This document shows positions 41,141 through 49,803 of a stretch of DNA of 64,000 bases, piece by piece (the first letter of the stretch is position 1; the number at the start of each line of letters is the position of its first letter). Both the position numbers and the translations under genes were made by a program. Origin of the DNA: Streptomyces sp. NBC_01497 (GTDB lineage Bacteria > Actinomycetota > Actinomycetes > Streptomycetales > Streptomycetaceae); NCBI RefSeq assembly GCF_036250695.1, contig NZ_CP109427.1, positions 6,572,001 to 6,636,000 on the forward strand, given 5' to 3'. The notes beneath the pieces were generated by a model. It saw only the letters and a list, made by a program, of their open reading frames with translations, had not been told where the DNA came from and searched no databases.

Positions 41141-42250
41141 TCACTGATCCGGGCGGCCCAGCAGGCCCTGGACGGTCGGCATCATCAGGGTCCTGCTCTT
41201 GAGCCGTACGGTCGCGCGGTTTCCGAGCACCAGTGCGTCGCGGCCGAGCACCGGCAGCAGCGTGCTCCCGCCTTCGGGACCGAACGGCACCGAGAACGCC
41301 CGTACGGGGGAGGGCCGGTAGGGGCGCGGAGGCGTGCTGTGCCTCACACCCTCCAGATGCGCGCGGATGGTGTGCGCCGCCGCCTGTCCCTGCGCGAGGG
41401 CGGACGGGCTGAGTTTCGCCTCCGCCACGTCGTTGACGTCGCCGATCGCGAAGACGTCCCGCTGCCCGAGCACCCGCAGATGCGCGTCGACCCGGACATG
41501 GCCGCTCCCGTCCAGCCATCCGCCGAGCCCCGCGAGCCGCAGCCACAGCGTGTTCGGTGTGGTGCCCGTCGTCCAGAAGACCACGTCCGCGCCGAGCGGG
41601 GAGCCGGCCTGGTCGCGCAGTCTGCTGCCCGCGGAGGTGACGAGCGTGTTCAGCAGCACGCGGACGTCGTGGGTCTCCAGCCAGGCACGCGCCCTGCGGC
41701 CCATCCGGCCGGTACCGAGGCGCGACAGCAAGTGCTCCCCGGAGTGGGCGAGCGTGACGGTGGCGCCCGGGTTCGCGCGCCGCAACTCCGCGCTCAACTC
41801 CACACCGGACGGCCCGCCCCCGATCACCAGCATCGAACGGGCCCCGGCCGCGCGCCGCTGGTGAGCGCGGAACGAGGTGGCCGCCTGGGCGATGGTGCCG
41901 CCCGTGAAACGCGCGGGTTCCTGGTAGTCGGCCCCGGTCGCCAGCACCAGCACGTCGTAGGTGACCACCCCGCCGGAGGCGAGGACCACCTCGCGTTCTG
42001 CGGTCCTCACGCCGAGTGCCTTGTCACGCAGCACGCGTCCCCGCGCGAGCAGTGCGTCGTACGACAGGAACGGCGCGTACGTCCACGCGCTGTCCGAACT
42101 CGCGCGCAGCGAGGCGATCCGGTGGAAGAACGCCTCCTTGAGGTCGATCAGCGTCACCTCGGCGTGGGGGTCGAGGTCGCGTGCGAGCTTCACACCCGCA
42201 TAGCCTCCGCCGATGATGACGACCCGCCGCGCGGTCATGGTCGTGGCCAT
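41141..42250 (-). CDS. NAD(P)/FAD-dependent oxidoreductase (AIFM2/NDH-2-like)
   Basis: This 369-residue flavoprotein has two Rossmann folds: FAD motif IIGGGYAGVKLA near residue 10 and NAD motif VIGGGPSGVELSAEL near residue 140. An ATGADY segment, WTTGTTPNT near residue 230 and FAIGDVNDVAEAKLSPSALAQGQ near residue 265 complete the family pattern. It resembles FSP1/AIFM2 and type II NADH dehydrogenases, which reduce quinones. It has no obvious membrane helix, so peripheral attachment is likely. The ATG at 42250 is preferred over an upstream start because the family begins close to the first glycine motif. It appears to be transcribed alone. Confidence 0.88.
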   Translation of the reverse strand: MATTMTARRVVIIGGGYAGVKLARDLDPHAEVTLIDLKEAFFHRIASLRASSDSAWTYAPFLSYDALLARGRVLRDKALGVRTAEREVVLASGGVVTYDVLVLATGADYQEPARFTGGTIAQAATSFRAHQRRAAGARSMLVIGGGPSGVELSAELRRANPGATVTLAHSGEHLLSRLGTGRMGRRARAWLETHDVRVLLNTLVTSAGSRLRDQAGSPLGADVVFWTTGTTPNTLWLRLAGLGGWLDGSGHVRVDAHLRVLGQRDVFAIGDVNDVAEAKLSPSALAQGQAAAHTIRAHLEGVRHSTPPRPYRPSPVRAFSVPFGPEGGSTLLPVLGRDALVLGNRATVRLKSRTLMMPTVQGLLGRPDQ

Positions 42251-42603
42251 GGTCAGCCCACTTCTTTCCGCTCGCAACTGTTGCCTTCGTAGGGTGAACG
42301 TGCGCGGGGCGCCAGTGGTTCAACGAGCGTCCCCGGGGATGCTCGACCCACCCCTTCCTCCCTCCCCCTCCCGGTGCCCGCGGGTGCGGGGCGCCGGAGG
42401 CGGACCCCAGGGTCCCGAAGGGACACGTACGTACGGGAAACGGGCGCGTGCGGGCGCCCCTTCGCCCGCTTCGTGCCGGTGCCCGCGCCGGGCGGCCCAC
42501 CGCGCCCACCGCGTCCACGGCGGGTCGCGCCGCCCCCCGCCCGCGGTGCCGCCGGGAGGCGACCTGGGAAAGGTGCTTTACGAATCCGCCTCGGGCGCCG
42601 CTC
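42251..42603. other. Intergenic region upstream of the flavoprotein gene
   Basis: These 353 bases hold the promoter and leader of the minus-strand flavoprotein gene and the end of the ROK regulator unit. A GGACCC-N2-GGGTCC palindrome near 42400 may be a terminator for the ROK gene. No gene is seen. Confidence 0.4.
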
Positions 42604-43800
42604 TCACACGTCCCTGCGCATGTCGAAGACGCGCTCGCGGGCCGTCTGGGCCGCCCGTGCCACCGCGCCGAGCAGCACCGCGTCGTCACCGAGGGCCGAG
42701 CCGACCACGCGCGGGCGCAGCGGTGTCAGATCCCGCAGGCACGCCCGCAGCGGCGCCAGCAGCAGATCGCCGTTGCGGCCCACCCCGCCCCCCAGCACGA
42801 CGAGTTCGGGGTCCAGGACGGCGGCGAGCGCCGCGACCGCGTGCGCGAGCCGCGCGCCCTCCCGCTCCACCACCCGCAGCGCCGTCGCGTCCCCGGCGCG
42901 GGCCGCGGCGAACACGTCCTTCGCCGTCCGGATCGTGGCCGCCGGCATGCCCATCGACCGGGCCAGCGCGACCACGGCGTCGGCCGAGACGGCGCCCTCC
43001 ATCGGGCCGCCGCGCACCGCGGGGTCCCCGGCGCCCGGCCCCCGCGCCGTCCCCGCGGGCTCCGGGCCCCCGCCACCGGGGCCGGCCGCTTCGGGCAGCG
43101 GGAACATCGGCAGATAGCCGATCTCGCCCGCCGCGCCGTGGCCGCCCCTGAACAGCTTGCCATCCGCCACCACACCCGCGCCGAGGCCCGTGCCGACCCA
43201 CAGGTACGCGAACAGCCGCGAGCCCTGGCCCGCGCCGAGCGCGTATTCGCCGAGCGCCGCGAGGTTGGCGTCGTTCATCACGTCGAGGCCGGTGCCGAGT
43301 TCCGCGTGCAGCCGCTCGAAGAGACCGCTGCGGCCCCACCCCGGCAGGTTGACCGCGTAGCGCACGCGGTGGGTGCCGGGGTCCGTCACGCCGGGGCTGC
43401 CCACCACCGTGTGCACCACCTGGGACCAGTCGAGACCAGCTTCGGCCGCCACCGAGCGGGCGAGACGGGCCGCTTCGCGCACCATCGCCCCGGCGGTACG
43501 GGCGGTGTTCGGTGTGTCCCTGCGGCCGACGACCGTGCCGTCGAGGTCGGCCGCCGCGGCCCGCAGCCACTCGCGCCCCACGTCGACACCGATCACATGT
43601 CCGGCCGTCGGATCGGCGGCGTAGAGCACGGCGGCCCTGCCGCGGCCCTGGCCCCGGCTGACCTCGCCGGTGCGGCGGACGAGGCCCGCGCGCTCCAGGT
43701 TGGCGAGCGCCGCGGAGACCGTCGGCTTGGACAGGCCGGTGGAACGGGCGAGTTCGGCACGTGAGGTGGAGCCCGCAGCGCGCAGGGCATCGAGCAGCAC
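42604..43800 (-). CDS. ROK-family transcriptional repressor
   Basis: This is a protein of at least 398 residues. The N-terminal MarR-like winged helix reads SRAELARSTGLSKPTVSAAL, residues about 13-32. A ROK sugar-binding domain follows with VIGVDVGRE near residue 70, NDANLAALGEY near residue 176 and GHGAAGEIGYL near residue 222. The annotated GTG has no ribosome-binding site. The frame stays open and coding-like for 36 more codons, up to 43911, where GGAGGGACG precedes ATT-CTG; an unusual start there is likely. The zinc-cysteine motif of ROK kinases is missing. It is divergent from an APC permease/ROK kinase operon with a palindrome between, so it probably represses that operon and responds to its substrate. 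Confidence 0.9.
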   Translation of the reverse strand: MLLDALRAAGSTSRAELARSTGLSKPTVSAALANLERAGLVRRTGEVSRGQGRGRAAVLYAADPTAGHVIGVDVGREWLRAAAADLDGTVVGRRDTPNTARTAGAMVREAARLARSVAAEAGLDWSQVVHTVVGSPGVTDPGTHRVRYAVNLPGWGRSGLFERLHAELGTGLDVMNDANLAALGEYALGAGQGSRLFAYLWVGTGLGAGVVADGKLFRGGHGAAGEIGYLPMFPLPEAAGPGGGGPEPAGTARGPGAGDPAVRGGPMEGAVSADAVVALARSMGMPAATIRTAKDVFAAARAGDATALRVVEREGARLAHAVAALAAVLDPELVVLGGGVGRNGDLLLAPLRACLRDLTPLRPRVVGSALGDDAVLLGAVARAAQTARERVFDMRRDV

Positions 43801-43940
43801 CCGCTCGTTGTAGCTGCGCAGGACGCCCCGGTTCCAGGCCTGTTTCCCGACCGAGGCTCCGGCCGGTGCGCGGGCCGCCTCGCCACCGGTCCCGTTGACG
43901 CCGTTCAGAATCGTCCCTCCTCGCCCGTTGACGTTCTTTT

Positions 43941-43955
43941 GTTAAGGATTCTAAC
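43941..43955. promoter_or_regulatory. ROK-type operator
   Basis: GTTAAGGATTCTAAC is an inverted repeat (GTTA and TAAC arms around seven bases) in the AT-rich divergent promoter between the ROK repressor and the permease-kinase operon. It resembles the TTAG-type sites used by NagC/XylR-like ROK repressors. Confidence 0.5.
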
Positions 43956-44088
43956 TTGGTCCTGGCATCGTCTTGATGGTTCCTTGACGTCGCCTGTTCC
44001 GGCAAGCCCGGTCCCCCCTCGCGCCGCGGGGAGGGGCTCCGCACCCCACGACGACAGCAGCCCCGACGGACTTCAGGAGAGGGCCCGG

Positions 44089-45624
44089 ATGCCCGACACC
44101 GACCGTAAGACCACGACGAACGACATCGGGTTCGTCCGCACCATCGGCCAATTCCAGGCGAGCGCCATCAACATGAGCCAGATGGTCGGTATCGGGCCGT
44201 TCATCACGATTCCCGCGATGATCATCGCCTTCGGCGGGCCGCAGGCCGTCATCGGCTGGATGGCCGGCGCGATCCTCGCCCTGGCGGACGGTCTGATCTG
44301 GGCCGAGCTCGGCGCGTCCATGCCGGGCGCGGGCGGCTCGTACATCTATCTGAGGGAGGCGTTCCAGTACCGGACGGGACGGCTGATGCCGTTCCTGTTC
44401 ACCTGGACGGCCATGCTGTTCATCCCGCTCATCATGTCGACGGGAGTGGCCGGGTTCGTCCAGTACCTGACCTACCTCTGGCCGTCCATGTCTCCGGGCC
44501 AGGGCGACCTCATAGGCCTCGCCATGTGCGTCGCGGTGGTGGTGCTGCTGTGGCGGCGCATCGACTCCGTCGGCCGGCTCACCTCGGTGCTCTGGGTCGT
44601 CATGATGATCAGCGTGGCCTGCGTGATCATCGCGTCCTTCACGCACTTCCACGCGTCGGACGCCTTCACCTATCCCGCCCACGCGTTCGACTTCGGCTCC
44701 ACCAAGTTCTGGCTGGGCTTCGCCAGCGGACTGACCATCGGGATCTACGACTACCTCGGCTACAACACCACCGCGTACATGGGCGCGGAGATCAAGCGGC
44801 CGGGACGGGTCCTGCCCCGCTCCATCATCTACGCCATCGTCGGCATCATGTGCATCTACCTGCTGATGCAGATCGGCACGCTCGGCGTGGTGAACTGGCA
44901 CGACATGATCGACCCGGCCAATCCGGCGTCCCGGTCGGTCGCGGCGGTGGTGCTGGAGAAGGCGTGGGGCAGGACCACGGCGGACGTGGTCACGGTGCTG
45001 ATCCTGATCACCGCCTTCGCCTCGGTCTTCGCCGGCCTCCTCGGCGGCTCCCGGGTGCCCTACGACGCGGCACGCGACAAGGTCTTCTTCAAGCAGTTCG
45101 GCACCCTGCACCCGAAGCACCGCTTCCCGGTCCTTGGCCTGGTGACGATGGGCGTGATCACGGCGCTGGCCTTCCTGATCAGCCGGCACCTCGGCAACGC
45201 GCAGACCCATCCGCCGCTGACCGTACTGATCACCTTCCTCACCACGACCATGGTGATCGTGCAGGCGTTCGCGCAGATCGCCGCCGTCACCGTGCTGCGC
45301 AGGCGGCAGCCCGCCCTGCGGCGCCCGTACCGGATGTGGCTGTACCCGCTGCCCAGCATCGTGGCGTTGGTGGGCTGGCTGACGGTGTATGTGTTCGCGG
45401 ACAAGAACAACCCGGGGCTGCATCCCATCGAGGGGTCACTGGGCTGGGTGCTGCTCGGCGGCATCGCGTTCCTCGTGTGGGCGAAGGTCGAACGCACCTG
45501 GCCCTTCGGCCCGAAGGAGATCAACGAGAACTTCCTGAACGCGCCCGTGGACGACGCCGTGGACGGCGAGGCGGCGGGAGCCGGCGCGGACACCGGGGGA
45601 GCCGTCCGACGGGAGCAGGCGTGA
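44089..45624 (+). CDS. APC-superfamily permease
   Basis: This 511-residue integral membrane protein has about 12 to 13 helices. The first unwound-helix motif is MVGIGPFITIP near residue 33, and GSYIYLREAF and GASMPGAGG segments are typical of amino acid-polyamine-organocation transporters. An AGGAGAGGG box precedes the ATG at 44089. Its stop overlaps the start of a ROK sugar-kinase gene, and a ROK repressor is divergent, an odd combination because APC proteins usually carry amino acids or amines. An amino sugar or other sugar-like substrate is therefore possible. The substrate is not determined by the sequence. Confidence 0.92.
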   Translation: MPDTDRKTTTNDIGFVRTIGQFQASAINMSQMVGIGPFITIPAMIIAFGGPQAVIGWMAGAILALADGLIWAELGASMPGAGGSYIYLREAFQYRTGRLMPFLFTWTAMLFIPLIMSTGVAGFVQYLTYLWPSMSPGQGDLIGLAMCVAVVVLLWRRIDSVGRLTSVLWVVMMISVACVIIASFTHFHASDAFTYPAHAFDFGSTKFWLGFASGLTIGIYDYLGYNTTAYMGAEIKRPGRVLPRSIIYAIVGIMCIYLLMQIGTLGVVNWHDMIDPANPASRSVAAVVLEKAWGRTTADVVTVLILITAFASVFAGLLGGSRVPYDAARDKVFFKQFGTLHPKHRFPVLGLVTMGVITALAFLISRHLGNAQTHPPLTVLITFLTTTMVIVQAFAQIAAVTVLRRRQPALRRPYRMWLYPLPSIVALVGWLTVYVFADKNNPGLHPIEGSLGWVLLGGIAFLVWAKVERTWPFGPKEINENFLNAPVDDAVDGEAAGAGADTGGAVRREQA

Positions 45625-46556
45625 GGGACGGCACGTCGGCGGACCGGGCGGCGGGCGGGCCGGACTTCGTACTCGGCGTCGACATCGGCGGTACGAAGAT
45701 CGCCCTGGCCACCGCCGACCCGGCGGGCGGCATCCTGCGCACGGCACGCCTCGACACCCGCGCGTGGGAGGGCGCCGGTCAGGCGGTCGAGCGGGCCCTG
45801 CGCGCGGCGGCCGACCTGCGCGACGCCACGCCCGGGCGGCTGCTCGGCGTCGGCGTCGCCGCGCCGGGGGTCGTGCACGAGGACCACATCGCGTACGCGC
45901 CGAACATCCCGGGCCTCGCGGACATCGCCCTGCGCTCCCGGGTGGCGGCCGTCCTCGGCCCCGCCCCGGTAGGGGTGGACAACGACGTGAAGGCGGCCGG
46001 ACTGGCCGAGGCGCGCTGGGGCGCGCTGCGCGGCGCCGACCCCGGCGTCTACCTCAACCTCGGCACGGGCCTGGCCGTCGCCCTCGTGGCGGGCGGCCGG
46101 GTCCTGCGGGGCGCGCACGGCGCGGCGGGGGAGATCGGCTACCTGCTGCGCGACCGCTCCGACCGGGCGGGCGTGGCCTCGGGCCGCGCACCGCTGGAGG
46201 AACACGTCTCGGGCCTCGGCCTCGCCCGCCGCGCGGGCGAGGTGCTCGGGGGGACCTGGACCACGGCGGAGCTGTTCGCGGCCACCGGCGACCGGGCCCG
46301 CGCACTGGTCGACGAGGCGCTGGACACGCTCGCGGTCCAGGTCGCCAACGTGGCCACGGCCCTCGACCCGGAGGTCGTCGCCGTCGGCGGCGGCATGAGC
46401 GCCGTGTCCGACCGCGTGCTGCCCGCGCTGGCCCGGCGCCTGGCCGAGGCGGTGCCGTACCCGCCCGCGCTGGTCACGGCGCGGTTCGCGACGGACGCCG
46501 CGCTGCGCGGCGCGCTGGCCCTGGCGCCGACGGGACGCGACGAGGGCCCCGCCTGA
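45621..46556 (+). CDS. ROK-family sugar kinase-like protein
   Basis: This 311-residue protein has the ATP motif GVDIGGTKIALA near residue 20, GVDNDVKAAGLAE near residue 116 with the catalytic-type Asp, and HGAAGEIGYLL near residue 164. The conserved CxCGxxGC zinc motif of bacterial glucokinases is absent, so it belongs to the zinc-less ROK group. A GTG start overlaps the permease stop by four bases. A kinase coupled to a permease and ROK repressor suggests phosphorylation of the imported substrate (a sugar, amino sugar or derivative). N-acetylglucosamine and glucosamine are candidates but this is not proven. Confidence 0.9.
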   Translation: MRDGTSADRAAGGPDFVLGVDIGGTKIALATADPAGGILRTARLDTRAWEGAGQAVERALRAAADLRDATPGRLLGVGVAAPGVVHEDHIAYAPNIPGLADIALRSRVAAVLGPAPVGVDNDVKAAGLAEARWGALRGADPGVYLNLGTGLAVALVAGGRVLRGAHGAAGEIGYLLRDRSDRAGVASGRAPLEEHVSGLGLARRAGEVLGGTWTTAELFAATGDRARALVDEALDTLAVQVANVATALDPEVVAVGGGMSAVSDRVLPALARRLAEAVPYPPALVTARFATDAALRGALALAPTGRDEGPA

Positions 46557-46847
46557 GGCACCGCGGCCTTGAGCGGCCCTCGGTCCGGCGCGGCCCGCGC
46601 GGCAGCCGCCGCGCGCGGGACTCCCGGCTCCCCGGACCTGAGGCCCCGCCACTCCGGCACCGGGCGCCGGTACATGACGGCTCCTCTGCTGTCCGGGTGG
46701 GCGGGGCGCGGGGACGGGCGCGCGCGGGCGATCCACGCACGCCCCCGGCGTACAGTGCCGGCGGCGGGCGGTCGGGGCTGGGGAAGGCACAGTCGACGGT
46801 GCCTCAACTGCCCCGATCTGTCCCGAACGTGCACGAGAGGCCCCCGC

Positions 46848-48794
46848 ATGCACCAGCACAGGACAAGACTCCCCCTCCTCGCGGCTCTCACCAGCGGCGT
46901 ACTCGCCGCGGGCTGCCTTGCGCTCCTCCCCGCGACCACCACCTCCGCCACCGCCGCACCCGCACCCGGTCCTGCGGCGGGCGCCGCCGCCGGGACGCGG
47001 CAGGCCGATTTCACGTCCGCGGCGGCGGAGTTCCACGTTCCCGCCTCCGTCCTGCTCGCCCTGGCCTACGAGGAGTCGCGGTGGGACGCGCACCCCGGCC
47101 GGTTCAGCACCGGGGGCGGCTACGGCCCCATGAACCTCACCGACGTCACCGCGAAGATGGCGGGCGCGGGCGGCGCGGGAGCCGCGGGACGCGGTGACAT
47201 CGCCTCGTTCACCGAAGACCCCGCACTGCACACACTGACCACCGCCGCCCGCCTCACCGGCGCGTCACCCGCGGCACTGCGCACCGACAGCGGTGCGAAC
47301 ATCCGCGGTGGGACCGCCCTTCTCGCCTCGTACGAGAAGACCCTCACAGGCGGCACACCCGCCGGCCCCGCACAGTGGTACGGGGCCGTCGCCCGCTACA
47401 GCCGGGCCGTCGACCGCGCAACCGCGGGCGCTTTCGCGGCGCGGGTCTACGCCACGCTGCGCACCGGCGCGAGCCGCACCGCGGACCAGGGGCAGCGCGT
47501 CGCCTTCGCGGGCGATCCGGCCCTGCGGCCCTCGGCCGCACAACTCGTCAGGGCGTATCCGAAGGCCCCGGCCCAGCCCGGTCCCTCGGCCCGGGCGACC
47601 GAGTGCCCGGCCACGGTGAGCTGCCGGTTCGTGGCCGCGTCGCCGTCCAACGGCCAGGTCGCCGACCGGCCCGATGACGGCATGTCCGTCAAGTACCTCG
47701 TCATCCACGACACGGAGACGTCGTACGACGCCGCGGTCAGGCTGTTCCAGACGGCGGGCGGCGCCTCGGCGCACTACGTCATGAAGTCCTCGGACGGCTC
47801 CGTCACCCAGATGGTGCCCACCAAGGACCTCGCCTTCCACGCGGGCAACTACTGGTTCAACATGCACTCGATCGGTATCGAGCACGAGGGCTACGCCGCC
47901 CAGGGCGCCACCTGGTACACCGAGGCGCAGTACCAGGAGACCGCGGACCTCGTGACGTACCTCGCGGCGAAGTACGGCATCCCGCTCGACCGCGAACACA
48001 TCATCGGCCACGACAACGTACCGGCGCCGACCGACGGCACGGTCGCGGGCATGCACTGGGATCCGGGACCGTACTGGGACTGGAACCGGTTCATGGCCCT
48101 GCTCGGCGTCCCGGCGCCCTCCTCCCACGGTGTGGGCGCGGTCGGCACCGCCGTGACGATCACGCCGTCCTTCGCGGCCAACGTCCAGACCGCGAAGATC
48201 TGTCCGGCCGACGACCCGTCGGGCGCCACCCCGGCGTGCACCAGCCGGCGCGCACCGTCGAACTTCCTCCCCGTGCGCACCGCGCCCGACCCGGGCGCGC
48301 CGGTCGTCGCGGACCCGTACGTCCACGCCGGCGGTGAGGGCACCACGGGCATCGCCGACTGGGGCGGCACGGTCTCCGCGGGCCAGCAGTACGTGGTCGC
48401 GGGGACCAGCGGGAACTGGACGGCGATCTGGTACGCGGGCAAGAAGGGCTGGATCCTCAACTCCGGTGGCGCGAACACCACTCCGGCCCCGGGCGCGCGC
48501 ATCGTCGGGGCGAAGGGCACGGGGCCCGCGAGCGTACCGGTGTACGGCGCGGCCTACCCGGACCCGTCCGCGTACCCCGCGGGCCTCACCCCCTCCACGA
48601 TGGCCCCGCTCAGCAGGTACACGATCCCCGAGGGACAGGGCTATGTGGCCACGGGGCCCGCGGCGGGGGCGGACGACTACTTCGCCTCCAGCGCCACGGT
48701 GGTCACCGGCGCGCGGAAGTTCTGGACCATCCAGTTCAACCACCGTGTCGCCCTCGTCGACATGGCGGCGGTGAACTCCTCGCTCAGCAACTGA
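46848..48794 (+). CDS. Secreted N-acetylmuramoyl-L-alanine amidase (Amidase_2) with SH3-like tail
   Basis: This 648-residue exported protein has a signal peptide at residues 1-37 (MHQHRTRLPLLAALTSGVLAAG onward, ending ATTTSATAA). A lysozyme/transglycosylase-like helical region spans about 45-200 (SVLLALAYEESRWDAHPGR, then GGTALLASYE). An Amidase_2 domain spans about 265-430, with zinc ligands His in YLVIHDTETS, His in IGHDNVPAP and the DPGPYWDW end; IGIEHEG carries the catalytic Glu. A C-terminal region (about 450-640) contains SH3b-like strands (NFLPVRTAPDPG, GWILNSGG). It cleaves the MurNAc-L-Ala bond of peptidoglycan outside the membrane. A GAGAGG box precedes the ATG at 46848. Confidence 0.92.
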   Translation: MHQHRTRLPLLAALTSGVLAAGCLALLPATTTSATAAPAPGPAAGAAAGTRQADFTSAAAEFHVPASVLLALAYEESRWDAHPGRFSTGGGYGPMNLTDVTAKMAGAGGAGAAGRGDIASFTEDPALHTLTTAARLTGASPAALRTDSGANIRGGTALLASYEKTLTGGTPAGPAQWYGAVARYSRAVDRATAGAFAARVYATLRTGASRTADQGQRVAFAGDPALRPSAAQLVRAYPKAPAQPGPSARATECPATVSCRFVAASPSNGQVADRPDDGMSVKYLVIHDTETSYDAAVRLFQTAGGASAHYVMKSSDGSVTQMVPTKDLAFHAGNYWFNMHSIGIEHEGYAAQGATWYTEAQYQETADLVTYLAAKYGIPLDREHIIGHDNVPAPTDGTVAGMHWDPGPYWDWNRFMALLGVPAPSSHGVGAVGTAVTITPSFAANVQTAKICPADDPSGATPACTSRRAPSNFLPVRTAPDPGAPVVADPYVHAGGEGTTGIADWGGTVSAGQQYVVAGTSGNWTAIWYAGKKGWILNSGGANTTPAPGARIVGAKGTGPASVPVYGAAYPDPSAYPAGLTPSTMAPLSRYTIPEGQGYVATGPAAGADDYFASSATVVTGARKFWTIQFNHRVALVDMAAVNSSLSN

Positions 48795-49138
48795 CGTGAC
48801 GGGTCCCGGCGGGGGGCGGACCCCGGCGGGGACGCTGTGCGCACGGCCCGCCACGGCCGCCCGCCCTCACGGTCCCCGCCGTCATGGGCGGGCGAGGCGC
48901 TCGCGTCCCCACCACCCCGGGACCGGGCGGGCGTTGAGGGGTGTCCGCGTCGCGAGGCGGCAGCACCGGGAGCGGCCGAGGACGGACGCGGGCGGCCGGC
49001 ACGCACCGTCCCCGGCCGGCGCGGGGCACCCGTGCTCGCTCCGCCCGGGCCCGACGGAGTCCCGCGCCGCAGGTCGGCCCGGCACAGCGGGATCCAAGCT
49101 TGCCGTTTCAAGCGATGCCCTGATGGAAGAATGCAGCC
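48795..49138. other. Intergenic region upstream of marR
   Basis: These 344 bases are gene-free GC-rich sequence ending in an operator-like palindrome in front of marR, described separately. No other feature is supported. Confidence 0.45.
49095..49113. promoter_or_regulatory. MarR-type operator
   Basis: CAAGCTTG (49095-49102) is a perfect palindrome, followed after six bases by a further CAAGC, about 30 bases upstream of the marR start. This arrangement suits autoregulation by the MarR protein. Confidence 0.45.
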
Positions 49139-49639
49139 ATGACCGACGACGTGCCGTGGCTCGACGCGGAGGAGTCCGCCGCCTGGCACGCCCTGGTGCG
49201 CGCCGTCAACGCGCTGCCCGAGGCCCTGGACCGGCAGCTCAAGCACGACTCGGGGCTGCCCCACACCGAATACCTGCTGATGGCGATGCTCTCCGAGGCC
49301 GAGGGCCGCACACTGACCATGACCCGGCTCGCGCGGCGGCTGCGCTTCTCGGCGAGCCGTCTCTCCCGCATCGTCAGCAAGCTGGAGGAACGCGGCCGGG
49401 TCAGGCGCCACCGCGACCCCACCAACGGCCGGGTCACCCTGGCCACGCTCACGGACGACGGCTTCGGGGTCCTTCAGGCCGCGGCGCCCGGCCATGTGCG
49501 CCAGGTGCGCGCGGTCCTCTTCGACCAGCTCGACCGGGACCAGGTGGGGCAGCTGCGGGCCATCTTCGAAGCGGTGCTCGCGGGGCCGCAGATGGGCCTG
49601 CACTGCCCCGGGCGTCCCGGCGGCCCGCAGGCCGGCTGA
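49139..49639 (+). CDS. MarR-family transcriptional regulator
   Basis: This is a 166-residue winged-helix protein. Residues about 55-105 hold the DNA-binding part (TMTRLARRLRFSASRLSRIVSKLEERG and the wing HRDPTNGRVTLATLTDDG). The ends form the dimer helices. No cysteine sensor of the OhrR type is present. The ATG at 49139 lies about 30 bases after a CAAGCTTG palindrome, consistent with autoregulation. The target genes are not evident, as the next gene is on the opposite strand. Confidence 0.92.
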   Translation: MTDDVPWLDAEESAAWHALVRAVNALPEALDRQLKHDSGLPHTEYLLMAMLSEAEGRTLTMTRLARRLRFSASRLSRIVSKLEERGRVRRHRDPTNGRVTLATLTDDGFGVLQAAAPGHVRQVRAVLFDQLDRDQVGQLRAIFEAVLAGPQMGLHCPGRPGGPQAG

Positions 49640-49803
49640 CATCACCGTCCCGGCGGCCGGCCGGCTGACATCTCCGCCCCGGCGGCCCGCCGGCCGGCTA
49701 CCTCACCGTCCGGGTGCCCGCCCGCCGACCGCCACCGTCCGGCCGGGCGGCGGGCCGTCCGCCCGGGTCGCCCGGGCACGGTGCGTGGCCCCGCCCGGAT
49801 ACC

